Both the position numbers and the translations under genes were made by a program. This document shows positions 46,905 to 56,063 of a stretch of 64,000 nt of DNA, piece by piece (positions within the stretch are counted from its first letter, which is position 1; every line of letters starts with the position of its first letter). A model generated the notes under the pieces. The model was not told the origin of the DNA. It searched no databases and saw nothing but the letters and a program-made list of their open reading frames with translations. This DNA comes from Pseudocolwellia agarivorans. GTDB taxonomy: Bacteria > Pseudomonadota > Gammaproteobacteria > Enterobacterales > Alteromonadaceae. The stretch lies in NCBI RefSeq assembly GCF_002000085.1, contig NZ_MUZU01000004.1, positions 62,001 to 126,000 of the forward strand, written 5' to 3'.

Positions 46905-47795
46905 CTAGCTGGTGCGTTTTACAATGAAAGTGGCAAATTCAGCTAAACTGTGGGTATTGTAAGGTAAAGTAGACAAAGCTTGAAGCGCTTGTTGATATAA
47001 GTCGTCAGCTTTTTGTTGAGCACCTTCTAAACCAAGTAAAGCTGGATAAGTACTTTTATTGGCTGCTACGTCTGAACCCGCTGGTTTTCCTAGCTCTTCT
47101 TCGCTTGAAGTAATATCAATGATATCGTCTCTTACTTGATAAGCTAAACCAACAAGTTGTGCAAAAGTTTTTAATTGTTCTTTTTCTTTAATTGAAATTT
47201 TTGTACTGCAATCAGCCGCCATAAGTACAGAAGCTTCAATTAAAGCGCCTGTTTTTAATGAATGTAAATGTTGCAGTGCTTCTAACGAAATAGATTTGTC
47301 GGTTGCGGCTAAATCTAATGCTTGTCCGCCACACATACCTTGATAACCTGAAGCCTTAACTAATTGTTGCACAAAACCAATACGTTTATTTTGAAGTTGC
47401 TTAGAAAAATGGTGATTAGCTAAAATATCAAACGCTAAGGTTTGTAAACTGTCGCCTGCTAATATTGCAGTCGCTTCGTCAAAGGCTTTATGACATGTGG
47501 GGTTACCACGTCTCAAATCGTCGTCGTCCATTGCAGGTAAGTCGTCATGTAATAACGAATACGCGTGAATGCATTCTAATGCCGCAGCAATACCATCAAT
47601 ATCTTCTAATTTAGCGCCAACACTTATACCTGTTATATAAGCTAAATATGGGCGCATGCGTTTGCCACCAATCAGTAAACCATAACGCATGGCTTCTAAT
47701 AAACGTTCGTCGTTACACGTTAGCTGATCTAATTTATGGGTAAGAAATTGATTAACACGTTGTTGGTATTCATCTAATTGAGGTAACTGACCCAC
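46905..47795 (-). CDS. ispA: (2E,6E)-farnesyl diphosphate synthase
   Basis: Short-chain prenyl transferase (296 residues). The first aspartate-rich motif is in LLHDDLPAMDDDDLRRG, the second in YQVRDDIID. GGKRMRPYL binds the allylic substrate. It uses a GTG start directly after the xseB TAA stop, implying coupled translation. It is the middle gene of xseB-ispA-dxs; its product feeds quinone and undecaprenyl phosphate synthesis. Confidence 0.96.
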   Translation of the reverse strand: MGQLPQLDEYQQRVNQFLTHKLDQLTCNDERLLEAMRYGLLIGGKRMRPYLAYITGISVGAKLEDIDGIAAALECIHAYSLLHDDLPAMDDDDLRRGNPTCHKAFDEATAILAGDSLQTLAFDILANHHFSKQLQNKRIGFVQQLVKASGYQGMCGGQALDLAATDKSISLEALQHLHSLKTGALIEASVLMAADCSTKISIKEKEQLKTFAQLVGLAYQVRDDIIDITSSEEELGKPAGSDVAANKSTYPALLGLEGAQQKADDLYQQALQALSTLPYNTHSLAEFATFIVKRTS

Positions 47796-48047
47796 TTAGC
47801 TATCGTCCTGTGTTAATTCAAATGTAGAAAGTTCTTGTTCTGGATTGTTTTTATCGAGCAATATTTGGATTTTTTGCTCGGCATCCTGTAGCTTCGTTTG
47901 GCTAGCTTGGCTAAGATTTAAACCACGCTCAAATAAATTCATTGAATCTTCCAGACTTAGCTCACCTTGTTCTAAATTTTGAACAATTTCTTCTAATTCA
48001 TTGAGTGATTCTTCAAAGCTTAAGTTTTCAATTTTTTTTCTAGCCAT
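47796..48047 (-). CDS. xseB: exodeoxyribonuclease VII small subunit
   Basis: An 83-residue helical protein starting MARKKIENLSFEESL with the family motif ELEEIVQNLEQGELSLEDSM. It associates with XseA in a single-strand DNA exonuclease. I chose the ATG at 48047 because it gives the normal length of about 80 residues; a TTG-started frame from 48083 adds a low-complexity extension. Divergent from pomA with a 224-bp gap. Confidence 0.95.
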   Translation of the reverse strand: MARKKIENLSFEESLNELEEIVQNLEQGELSLEDSMNLFERGLNLSQASQTKLQDAEQKIQILLDKNNPEQELSTFELTQDDS

Positions 48048-48271
48048 TATTTTTTTACTGCTACATTTAATAGATAGGCGCAAAGGTACCTTAGCTTAAC
48101 ATTTTGGTCAATTAGCGTCGATTTATTAATTGATTGTTATCTTTTAATGAAAAGAACTTAAGTTATTGACATTGCGGGCGATAATAAAGTTATTAGTATT
48201 CGCGTAACCCAAATCGTTAATGTATTATTATTTTATAAAGTACAACGAAAACATGTGAACAGGAGAATTTT

Positions 48272-49036
48272 GTGGATTTAGCTACGCTTCTTGGAATGGT
48301 TGGCGCCATAGGTTTTATCGTAATGGCGATGATTTTAGGTGGTGATATCAGCATGTTTGTTGACACCCAGTCTATATTAATCGTGTTTTGTGGATCTTTA
48401 TTCGTTGTATTATCAAATTATAATATGGGGCAATTTTTCGGCATAGGTAAAATATGTGGTAAAGCCTTCCTCTTTAAAATAGAAAAACCAGAAGAACTCA
48501 TCGAAAAATCAGTTGAAATGGCAGACGCAGCTCGTAAAGGTGGTTTTTTAGCCTTGGAAGAAGCCGAAATCACTAACGCTTTTATGCAAAAAGGTGTCGA
48601 TATGCTTGTAGATGGGCACGATGCTGATGTAGTACGCGGTACCATGCAAAAAGATATCACCCTGACCAGCGAGCGCCATGAAAGAGGCATAGGTATGATG
48701 ATGGCTATTGCCGATGTTGCTCCTGCAATGGGGATGATAGGTACGTTAATTGGTTTGGTTGCCATGTTATCAAACATGGATGATCCTAAAGCTATTGGTC
48801 CTGCTATGGCCGTTGCGCTTTTAACTACACTGTATGGTGCCTTTTTAGCAAACGTAATTGCTATTCCTATTGCTAATAAACTAAAACTAAGACTTGATGA
48901 AGAAAAAATGAATCAGCAACTTATTTTAGATGCTGTTTTAGGTATTCAAGATGGTCAAAACCCGCGTGTTATTGAAGGGCTGTTAAAAAATTATTTAGCT
49001 GAAGGTAAGCGAACCATCGACACGAATGAAGAATAG
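48272..49036 (+). CDS. pomA: flagellar motor stator protein PomA (Na+-type)
   Basis: MotA/PomA homologue (254 residues) with four membrane helices, a cytoplasmic loop between helices 2 and 3 that contacts the rotor, and the helix 3 motif APAMGMIGTLIGLVAML. Uses GTG at 48272 with AGGAG 6 nt upstream. With pomB, 11 bp downstream, it forms the stator. The position between xseB and thiI and the partner's sequence fit the sodium-driven PomAB pair of marine gammaproteobacteria. Confidence 0.94.
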   Translation: MDLATLLGMVGAIGFIVMAMILGGDISMFVDTQSILIVFCGSLFVVLSNYNMGQFFGIGKICGKAFLFKIEKPEELIEKSVEMADAARKGGFLALEEAEITNAFMQKGVDMLVDGHDADVVRGTMQKDITLTSERHERGIGMMMAIADVAPAMGMIGTLIGLVAMLSNMDDPKAIGPAMAVALLTTLYGAFLANVIAIPIANKLKLRLDEEKMNQQLILDAVLGIQDGQNPRVIEGLLKNYLAEGKRTIDTNEE

Positions 49037-49047
49037 GGGAGGCTAAA

Positions 49048-49986
49048 ATGGAAGAAGAATGTAAGTGTCCGCCCCCTGGGCTACCTGCTTGGATGGGAAC
49101 ATTCGCTGATTTAATGTCATTGCTAATGTGCTTTTTTGTATTGCTGTTATCTTTTTCTGAAATGGATGTTTTAAAATTTAAACAAATAGCAGGCTCGATG
49201 AAGTTTGCTTTTGGTGTACAAAATAAAATTGAAGTAAAAGACATCCCTAAAGGTACGAGTATTATCGCCCAAGAATTTAGGCCGGGTAAGCCTGAACCCA
49301 CGCCAATTGAAGTTATTCAACAACAAACCGTAGAAATGACCCAACAAATGTTGGAGTTTCAGGCGGGTGACGAAACTTCGGCAGGTGGTCGACAAGAGCA
49401 ACGTGGAACTCAGCGTGGCGGTCAATCACAAAGTACAGCTAATGAACAAGCCGAACAACAAATAGTACAAACCTCAGAAGAAGCTCAAAAAGCCTCTCAA
49501 GAACAAATGAACGAGTTAATCAAGAAAATAGCAGATCAGCTCGATAAGCAAATTCAAGATGGTGCTATAGAGTTAGAATCTTTAGGCCAACAAATTATTA
49601 TTCGTATACGTGAAAATGGCTCATTTCCCTCGGGTTCCGCTTTTTTACAACCACAGTTTAGACCTATTATTAGAGAAATAGGTGAGTTGTTAATGACGAT
49701 ACCCGGTGAAATAATGATATCAGGTCATACCGATAACCAAGGTATCAGCTCAGAGTTATTTACTTCAAATTGGGATTTATCAAGTAAACGAGCTGTCGCA
49801 ATAGCGCATGAAATAATAAAAGTACCAGATTTTGATCAAAGCCGATTAGTGGTTGCTGGACATGCCGATGCTCAGCCTTTAGTGCCAAATACTAATGCAC
49901 TTAACAGACGAAAAAATCGTCGGGTTGAAATTGCTATTAACCAAGGCCGAGCGCAAGAAACAGAACCTGTGTCTATTATTCAATAA
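49048..49986 (+). CDS. pomB: flagellar motor stator protein PomB (Na+-type)
   Basis: MotB/PomB homologue (312 residues). One N-terminal helix contains the ion-binding Asp21 in GTFADLMSLLMCFFVLL. Then comes a long glutamine-rich linker (about 85-165) and an OmpA/MotB peptidoglycan-binding domain (about 185-300) with MISGHTDNQGISSE and NRRKNRRVEIAI. The Cys after the Asp (LLMCFFV) is typical of Na+-type stators. A terminator follows. Confidence 0.94.
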   Translation: MEEECKCPPPGLPAWMGTFADLMSLLMCFFVLLLSFSEMDVLKFKQIAGSMKFAFGVQNKIEVKDIPKGTSIIAQEFRPGKPEPTPIEVIQQQTVEMTQQMLEFQAGDETSAGGRQEQRGTQRGGQSQSTANEQAEQQIVQTSEEAQKASQEQMNELIKKIADQLDKQIQDGAIELESLGQQIIIRIRENGSFPSGSAFLQPQFRPIIREIGELLMTIPGEIMISGHTDNQGISSELFTSNWDLSSKRAVAIAHEIIKVPDFDQSRLVVAGHADAQPLVPNTNALNRRKNRRVEIAINQGRAQETEPVSIIQ

Positions 49987-50004
49987 CACAATCAGTTCAC
50001 AGTT

Positions 50005-50035
50005 AAAAAGAGTTGCATTTCGCAGCTCTTTTTTG
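50005..50035 (+). terminator. rho-independent terminator after pomB
   Basis: AAAGAGTTGC / GCAGCTCTTT (one T-G pair) with a 4-5 nt loop, then a T run. Confidence 0.85.
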
Positions 50036-50056
50036 TTTTAAAGCTATCATGACTAT

Positions 50057-50181
50057 TTAACCTCAACTCGGGGTGATGAATGTTGATGAGTTGCTTTAAA
50101 TTTTATTTATCAAAGGTTTAATTTTTCCCTTTGTTTTTCTATGCTTGTTGAGTAACTTTACTTATCTTGAGTTGATGTTAT
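50057..50181. repeat. second, shorter MITE-like element after pomB
   Basis: Left end ttaacctcaactcggg (50057-50072). The degenerate right end (cttgagttgatgtta, near 50166-50180) is its inverted partner. In reverse orientation it matches both flanks of the element at 40934-41166: a segment ending gttactcaacaagc (50142-50165), tttgataaataaaattt (near 50098-50115) and aacattcatc next to the end. It lacks the roughly 100-bp middle of the longer copy. Confidence 0.65.
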
Positions 50182-50287
50182 TTAGTTGCCCTCTTTATTT
50201 AGCTGATAAATATGCACTATTTATTATTGTAGTAGCCTTTTACTTTTTATCTGTTTATCTAAGCTAAACATGCTATTAAAAAATTAT

Positions 50288-50316
50288 GATAAATGGCTTT
50301 ATTTATCGTGTATAAT
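50288..50316 (+). promoter_or_regulatory. thiI promoter candidate
   Basis: A consensus -10 TATAAT (50311-50316) lies 45 bp before the ATG. The -35 region is covered by a perfect 7-bp inverted repeat gataaat / atttatc (50288-50307), which could bind a regulator. No good -35 box is visible. Confidence 0.45.
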
Positions 50317-50360
50317 TCGCGCCATTATTTTTGAAGTACATTTGTTAGGTATTAGCGTCC

Positions 50361-51815
50361 ATGAAATTTATTGTAAAGTTGCAGTCTGAAATCACCATTA
50401 AAAGTAGGCCTGTACGTAAGCGTTTTACTAAAATATTAGAATCTAATCTTAAAACTGTACTTCGTCGTGTCGACGAACAAATTACTGCCCGTATGACGTG
50501 GGATAACATTGAAGTAAACTCACCAAACGACTCTCCAGAAAATCGTGAAAAGGTGATTGAAACTCTTAAATGTGTTCCTGGTATTCCGATGTTTTTAGAG
50601 GTTGTGCAAACAGACTTTACAGATTTGCATAGCATTTACGAAAAAACAATTGCTTTACATGCCAAAACGATTGAAAACAAAACCTTTTGTGTGCGTGTAA
50701 AGCGTACGGGTACTCACGAATTTAAATCTATTCAAGTTGAACAATATGTTGGTGGCGGCTTAAATCAAGCGGTTGAGTCAGCTAAAGTAAAGTTAAGCAA
50801 ACCCGACGTTACTATTCATTTAGAAATTAAAAATGAAAAACTGTTTATTGTTACAGAGCGTCACAAAGGCTTAGGTGGTTTCCCAATTGCCACGCAAGAA
50901 GACGTATTATCGCTTATGTCGGGTGGTTTTGATTCAGCGGTTGCCAGTTACCAAATGATCAAAAAGGGGGCTCGTACTCATTATTGTTTCTTTAACTTAG
51001 GCGGTTCAGCTCACGAAATTGGTGTTAAGCAAGTCAGTTACTATTTATGGAACAAGTTTGGCGCATCTCATAAAGTTAAGTTTTTTGCGATTGATTTTGA
51101 ACCTGTAGTGGCTGAAATTTTAGAGAAAGTAGAAAACGGTCAAATGGGCGTTATTCTAAAACGTATGATGATGCGTGCAGCAGAAAAAGTTGCCGCTCGC
51201 GCTAAAATACAAGCGTTAGTTACTGGTGAAGCATTAGGGCAGGTTTCTAGCCAAACGCTAACCAACTTAAATGTGATTGATCGTGTAACCGAGACCTTAA
51301 TTCTAAGGCCATTAACAGCTTACGATAAACAAGACATCATTGATATTGCTCGTCAAATAGGTACTGAAGACTTCTCTAAAACGATTCCTGAATACTGTGG
51401 TGTTATCTCAAACAAACCTACGGTTAAAGCGGTGTTATCTAAAATTGAGCAGGAAGAAAGCAACTTTGACTTTGATATTTTAGACGACGTAGTAAAGAAT
51501 ACTCGTTTATATGATATTCGTGATATTGCTACAGAAACAGAAGCTGAAATTAAAGCGGTAGAAATGGTTGACCAACTTGATGATAGCGCCATTGTTGTTG
51601 ATATTAGAAGCCCTGAAGAAGAAGACAATAACCCGCTAGAATTAGATAAAGTAGAAGTTATTCACATTCCATTTTATAAACTGGCGACAAAATTTGGCGA
51701 TTTAGCGAAAGACAAAGACTATTTTCTTTATTGCGACCAAGGTGTTATGAGTAAGCTGCAAGCCTTGTATTTATTAGATAATGGCTTTACCAACGTTAAA
51801 GTTTACCGTCCGTAA
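50361..51815 (+). CDS. thiI: tRNA 4-thiouridine synthetase / thiamine sulfur carrier enzyme
   Basis: ThiI (484 residues) activates uridine 8 of tRNA and passes sulfur for 4-thiouridine, and serves thiazole synthesis. N-terminal ferredoxin-like and THUMP domains (about 1-165) are followed by the PP-loop [10 protein letters not shown] (about 190-200) and a C-terminal rhodanese domain (about 400-484) whose persulfide Cys458 is in FLYCDQG. This is the long form with rhodanese, as in E. coli. It follows pomAB as in related genomes. Confidence 0.96.
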   Translation: MKFIVKLQSEITIKSRPVRKRFTKILESNLKTVLRRVDEQITARMTWDNIEVNSPNDSPENREKVIETLKCVPGIPMFLEVVQTDFTDLHSIYEKTIALHAKTIENKTFCVRVKRTGTHEFKSIQVEQYVGGGLNQAVESAKVKLSKPDVTIHLEIKNEKLFIVTERHKGLGGFPIATQEDVLSLMSGGFDSAVASYQMIKKGARTHYCFFNLGGSAHEIGVKQVSYYLWNKFGASHKVKFFAIDFEPVVAEILEKVENGQMGVILKRMMMRAAEKVAARAKIQALVTGEALGQVSSQTLTNLNVIDRVTETLILRPLTAYDKQDIIDIARQIGTEDFSKTIPEYCGVISNKPTVKAVLSKIEQEESNFDFDILDDVVKNTRLYDIRDIATETEAEIKAVEMVDQLDDSAIVVDIRSPEEEDNNPLELDKVEVIHIPFYKLATKFGDLAKDKDYFLYCDQGVMSKLQALYLLDNGFTNVKVYRP

Positions 51816-51836
51816 TTTACATTCATCATTACTGAG

Positions 51837-52781
51837 CTATAAGGCTAACACCCTTTGATATAGCTCAGTGTTTTTTGGGGTAGGAATATTCAATTCTTGC
51901 CCTAATCGATGAATATAACCATTAATATATTCCACTTCTGTTTGCCTACCTTGCTGTACATCGCAACGCATTGATGAACTATTTTTTGCAGTATTTTGCG
52001 CAACTAAATATACGGTTTCTTTTAAGCTTTCTTTATTCAAACTTATGTTTTTTAAATGGGCTATAACTACTATTTCATCTATTAGTTGGTTGATTGTATT
52101 CTCAAACTTCTCGTGAATTAGAGCACCATTTTTAATGTTGTGTAATGCTGTTAATGGGTTTATTACACAGTTAATCGCTAACTTTAACCATTGCTTCGAT
52201 AATATATCTTCACACCAAATAACTTCAGGTAATACCGAATGCAGTAACTGCGTTGTTTTTGTTTCAAGTAATGGACTTTTTTTCCCAAATTTTCGGCCTA
52301 AATGAGAAACGCCAGCACCCGTATGAACTATCTTATTCTCAGAAAGTTTTAAGCAACCGTGCGTGGTAAGTAAGTCGAATACATTATTATTTTGTAAAAG
52401 CTGTGTTGACTCTGTATTTAAAGCCCCTAAACCATTATGTGTTGTTATTACGAGAGTATTTAATGTAATAAAGGGGGCTATGTCAGCAATGGCTTGATTG
52501 AGTTGATAGCTTTTAACACATACTAAAATAATATCTATTGAATGCTCGTTGCTGCTAGTGATCACTTTACTTGGAAAGGTTGTTTTTTGATTACTTAGTG
52601 AGGCGAATAAAATGGAATGTTGTAAGGTTTTTCGAGTAGGAGACTGATATAAAAAACAGTTAACAGCTTTGTTGTTACATAAACAAAAATGGCTATACCA
52701 CAATAAACCAATAGCTCCTGAGCCAACAATCATTACATTAGTTGTAGGTTGAGTGGTAACTGAAGCCATAACGCTGGTCAT
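51837..52781 (-). CDS. panE: 2-dehydropantoate 2-reductase (ApbA/PanE family)
   Basis: NADPH-dependent ketopantoate reductase type enzyme (314 residues). The Rossmann motif VGSGAIG lies near residues 19-25, with TTHNGLGAL and the C-terminal helical domain with the Lys in SKQWLKLAINCVINPLTAL. It would make pantoate for coenzyme A. It overlaps the upstream VanZ-like gene by 4 bp (ATGA). The family includes members of other function, so the name is likely rather than certain. Confidence 0.85.
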   Translation of the reverse strand: MTSVMASVTTQPTTNVMIVGSGAIGLLWYSHFCLCNNKAVNCFLYQSPTRKTLQHSILFASLSNQKTTFPSKVITSSNEHSIDIILVCVKSYQLNQAIADIAPFITLNTLVITTHNGLGALNTESTQLLQNNNVFDLLTTHGCLKLSENKIVHTGAGVSHLGRKFGKKSPLLETKTTQLLHSVLPEVIWCEDILSKQWLKLAINCVINPLTALHNIKNGALIHEKFENTINQLIDEIVVIAHLKNISLNKESLKETVYLVAQNTAKNSSSMRCDVQQGRQTEVEYINGYIHRLGQELNIPTPKNTELYQRVLAL

Positions 52782-53131
52782 ATCGTTTCTTTTCTACCGT
52801 AAACCACTACCATCCATTTAATAATAACGAAGGTTCCAATACCAATAACATCGGCAATAAAATCTCTAAACTCACCATTTCTAAAGCCTAAATAATACTG
52901 GCCGATTTCGGTAAGTCCTGAATATAAAACCAAACAAATAGCTAAATTAAACAAAGGTAATTTAAATAAACTATTTAAAATCCATGTTAAGCAGAAAAAA
53001 CCAATAAAATGGCCAATAGTATCAATTTTAGTAAATTGAAAAACGACCTCTCGTACTTCATTTGAAATAGTAAGCATCACCACAGACACCAATATAACAA
53101 GGAAAAAAAGTAAGTGATGGAGATATTTCAT
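52778..53131 (-). CDS. VanZ-like membrane protein
   Basis: A 117-residue protein with three to four hydrophobic helices and the VanZ-like pattern DTIGHFIGFFCLTWIL followed by GLTEIGQYYLGFRNGEFRDFIADVIG. Function of these small proteins is not settled; the name comes from a teicoplanin-resistance accessory gene and does not imply resistance here. Coupled to panE by a 4-bp overlap and divergent from yajQ. Confidence 0.8.
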   Translation of the reverse strand: MKYLHHLLFFLVILVSVVMLTISNEVREVVFQFTKIDTIGHFIGFFCLTWILNSLFKLPLFNLAICLVLYSGLTEIGQYYLGFRNGEFRDFIADVIGIGTFVIIKWMVVVYGRKETI

Positions 53132-53312
53132 AAAGTTAGCAACAAAGGGAGACGATTTATCCTCATCATAACATGATGGAATAAGCCTATTCCAACGTAT
53201 ATTCGTTTAAATGTAGGCAAATATTCAGCATTATTATCAGCTTAATATTGGTTATCGAGTATCAGACTGTTATTATTTGCCTATCGTATTTTGTTTTAAA
53301 AAGAGAAAAATT

Positions 53313-53795
53313 ATGCCATCAATGGATATCGTTTCTGAAATTAATATGGAAGAAGTACTTAACGCAACCAACAACACTAAAAAAGAGCTAGAAACTCGTT
53401 TTGATTTTAGAGGTGTTACAGCAAGTATTGAATGGAAAAAACCAACCGTTATCATTAAAGCAGAAGCAGAAATGCAATTACAACAGTTAGTTACCATGTT
53501 ACGAGGTAACCTGGCTAAACGTAATATTGATGCTAAAGCACTCACTGTGTCTAAAGCTGAGTTTTCAGGCAAAACCGTTACTCAAACCCTTTCTTTTCAA
53601 GAAGGTATTGAACAACCCGTAGCGAAAAAAGTGGTTAAATTAATTAAAGACAGTAAGTTAAAAGTACAAGCCGCCATTCAAGGCGAGCAAGTACGTGTTA
53701 CCGGTAAAAAGCGTGATGATTTACAACAAGTTATGCAGCTTGTGCGCGAAGCTGACTTAGAGCAATCATTTCAGTTTAATAACTTTAGAGACTAA
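53313..53795 (+). CDS. yajQ: YajQ family nucleotide-binding protein
   Basis: A 160-residue YajQ/DUF520 protein: [19 protein letters not shown] and the [12 protein letters not shown] strand are family hallmarks, and two similar alpha/beta halves follow. Some members bind cyclic di-GMP and act as transcription co-factors or phage helpers. The ATG at 53313 gives the standard length; an upstream in-frame start (53277) was rejected. Three hairpins follow the stop. Confidence 0.94.
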   Translation: MPSMDIVSEINMEEVLNATNNTKKELETRFDFRGVTASIEWKKPTVIIKAEAEMQLQQLVTMLRGNLAKRNIDAKALTVSKAEFSGKTVTQTLSFQEGIEQPVAKKVVKLIKDSKLKVQAAIQGEQVRVTGKKRDDLQQVMQLVREADLEQSFQFNNFRD

Positions 53796-53800
53796 AGCGT

Positions 53801-53878
53801 TTTAGGGAAAGGAGTTCCCTAAATGTGCTATTAGCTGGTGTGGTTTAGCACTCCCCTAAGAACTTATATCTTAGGGGA
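53801..53878 (+). other. three consecutive hairpins after yajQ
   Basis: Perfect stems TTTAGGGAA / TTCCCTAAA (53801-53823), GTGCTA / TAGCAC (53825-53851) and TCCCCTAAG / CTTAGGGGA (53852-53878), practically end to end and without T runs. They may be a 3' stability structure or a small RNA. The remaining sequence to 54098 is AT-rich and holds no gene. Confidence 0.5.
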
Positions 53879-54098
53879 ATATCTTGTAGGTAGTTATAAT
53901 CGGCCTTTAATTTTCTTTCTTGTATATTTTCAATATAATCTCTTCACTTATCCATCTTATGTCAACTCATAGGTACTAAAATCTTTACACTTAAAATTGT
54001 GCAATCTTCAACCTAAACACGGGTTTATTAAATTAATACTGTTGTTTTGCGAATACATTAAGTAAATTACTCCGTTATGATCCTAATAAAAAAGATAG

Positions 54099-55451
54099 AT
54101 GTTCATGGCTGGAAGTAGAGGCGGATTTAGTTCGCGACTAGGTTTTATTATGGCGGCTGCAGGTTCTGCGGTTGGTTTAGGGAATATTTGGGGCTTTCCA
54201 ACACAAACGGCGAGTAATGGTGGTGCTGCCTTTGTATTGATGTATTTAGTGTTAGCATTTTGTTTAGCTTATCCTGCATTTATGGCCGAAATCTTAATTG
54301 GTCGTTATGGGCAAGCTAATGCGGTTACTTCACTTCAAAAAATGTCTAAAAGCTTATTCCAAAAACGCTTTGCTTTTGTTGTGGGTTTTGCTGGTGTTAT
54401 ATGTGCGGCATTAATTTTAAGCTTTTACGGGATAGTTGCAGGTTGGATGATTGCTCATACCGCTGAACCTGTGGCTAAATTAATGGGGAGCGTAGAAAGT
54501 GCTCATTGGCTGGTGGCTTTTTCCTTCGAACGAAACCTCATTTTTACCGCAATATTTGTTAGTTTAACTATTTTTATTATTTCTCGCGGTGTTGAAGACG
54601 GTATTGAAAAGTGGTCTAAACGATTAATGCCGCTCATGTTAACGTTACTGCTTATTTTAATTGGCTATGTGCTTACTTTAGAGGGCGCTAGCGAAGGCTT
54701 AGAGGCTTATCTTAATCCTGATTTTTCCCGTATTTTTGAACCTACACTATTGTTAAGTGCTTTAGGGCAAGCCTTTTTCTCTTTGTCTTTAGGTACGAGT
54801 GTTATGGTGATCTACGGCTCTTATATTTCTAAAAAAGAAAATATGGTGAGTTTAGGTGCACAGGTTACGTTAATTGATGTATCAATCGCTTTTTTAGCGG
54901 GTTTATTAATTATTCCTGCTATGTATGTGGCTCAAGCACAAGGTGTAGAAATATTTGCTGCTGATGGCAGTTTATTATCTGAAGATACTTTGGTATTTAC
55001 TGTACTACCTAGCTTATTTGAAAGTATGGGCGGAGTAGGCCTGTTTGTTGCTATTGGCTTTTTTGCTTTAATGACGATTGCGGCGCTAACATCTTCTATT
55101 TCAATGCTTGAAGGGCCAGTTTCTTATGCGGTAGAGCGACATAATATAGAACGTAAAAAAGCATCTATTATTATCGGTATTGGTATTTTTTTACTGAGCG
55201 TTATTATTATGGCTAACTTCGAGAGCTTGTTTGGCTTAGTGATTACCTTGTCTACTAAATACGGACAGCCAATTGTAGCTATGCTTTGTTGTGTATTTGT
55301 AGGTTGGATATGGCAACGTAATTCGTTATTAGACGAAATTAAGCAAGGTAACGAGTCTATTGAAGAGAGTTTCTTCTGGAAGATTTGGCCTGTTTATACC
55401 AAGGTAGTTTGTCCAACGGCTATTGCTATGGTGTTTTTACACTCGCTTTAG
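54099..55451 (+). CDS. sodium-dependent transporter of the NSS/SNF family
   Basis: A 450-residue LeuT-fold transporter with about 11-12 helices. Helix 1 has the family motif AAAGSAVGLGNIWGFP, which contributes Na1/Na2 and substrate contacts; the unwound helix 6 region is SLSLGTSVMVIYGSY. These proteins couple amino-acid or amine uptake to Na+. No neighbour indicates the substrate. An ATG two codons in (54105) is an alternative start. A strong bidirectional terminator follows. Confidence 0.9.
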   Translation: MFMAGSRGGFSSRLGFIMAAAGSAVGLGNIWGFPTQTASNGGAAFVLMYLVLAFCLAYPAFMAEILIGRYGQANAVTSLQKMSKSLFQKRFAFVVGFAGVICAALILSFYGIVAGWMIAHTAEPVAKLMGSVESAHWLVAFSFERNLIFTAIFVSLTIFIISRGVEDGIEKWSKRLMPLMLTLLLILIGYVLTLEGASEGLEAYLNPDFSRIFEPTLLLSALGQAFFSLSLGTSVMVIYGSYISKKENMVSLGAQVTLIDVSIAFLAGLLIIPAMYVAQAQGVEIFAADGSLLSEDTLVFTVLPSLFESMGGVGLFVAIGFFALMTIAALTSSISMLEGPVSYAVERHNIERKKASIIIGIGIFLLSVIIMANFESLFGLVITLSTKYGQPIVAMLCCVFVGWIWQRNSLLDEIKQGNESIEESFFWKIWPVYTKVVCPTAIAMVFLHSL

Positions 55452-55481
55452 ATACCAAATTTGTAGAATATTTGCTTATAA

Positions 55482-55520
55482 AAAAGCCCGTAATGATAGT
55501 GATATCATTACGGGCTTTTC
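55482..55520. terminator. bidirectional terminator between transporter and thioredoxin genes
   Basis: Perfect 17-bp stem AAAAGCCCGTAATGATA and its complement (55482-55498, 55503-55519), loop of 4 nt; T-rich on both strands. Confidence 0.9.
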
Positions 55521-55559
55521 TGATCTTTACCTACGGTGAGTAGGTTAAATAAGTGCTAA

Positions 55560-55871
55560 TTAAGCAACAAATTCTTTTAATTGTGTTAAAGATAATGCGC
55601 CAACTTTAGTTGCACTTAACTCGCCATCTTTAAATAGTAATAAAGTAGGGATGCCTCTGATGCCAAACTTAGTCATTAACTCTTGTGCATGGTCTGCATC
55701 AATTTTTACGATTTTCAATTCGCTATTTTCTTCAGATACTTGATCAAGTAATGGAGCGATCATTTTACAAGGTCCACACCACTCAGCAAAAAAGTCTACT
55801 AATACTGCACCTTTGTGTGCCGTTACTTCTTGTTCAAAATCTTCAGCTTTAATTACTGTTACATTGCTCAT
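55560..55871 (-). CDS. trxA: thioredoxin
   Basis: A 103-residue single-domain thioredoxin with active site WCGPC (Cys32, Cys35), preceding AE in DFFAEWCGPCK, the cis-proline in RGIPTLLLF and a terminal helix. Cytoplasmic disulfide reductase. It diverges from a LysR-type gene 192 bp away. Many gammaproteobacteria carry the main trxA next to rho, so this may be an additional thioredoxin. Confidence 0.88.
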   Translation of the reverse strand: MSNVTVIKAEDFEQEVTAHKGAVLVDFFAEWCGPCKMIAPLLDQVSEENSELKIVKIDADHAQELMTKFGIRGIPTLLLFKDGELSATKVGALSLTQLKEFVA

Positions 55872-56063
55872 TATTTACTTCTCTTTTAATGTTAATAATA
55901 TATCTATACCAACCCCATAATTAATTGATCATTATTGCTGTTTTAAATCACCAATTAATTATGGAACTGATATTGTTTATTTGAGGGGGCATTCTAGGTG
56001 GTTTTCATTTAACTTAATAGATGGTTTAATAGAATCTATTGTTCTATATATGAGACAAACTTT

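Noticed and set aside
54007-54032. Sequence tcaacctaaacacgggttt as another copy of the TTAACCTCAACTCGGG ends
   Set aside because: Too many mismatches and no inverted partner nearby.
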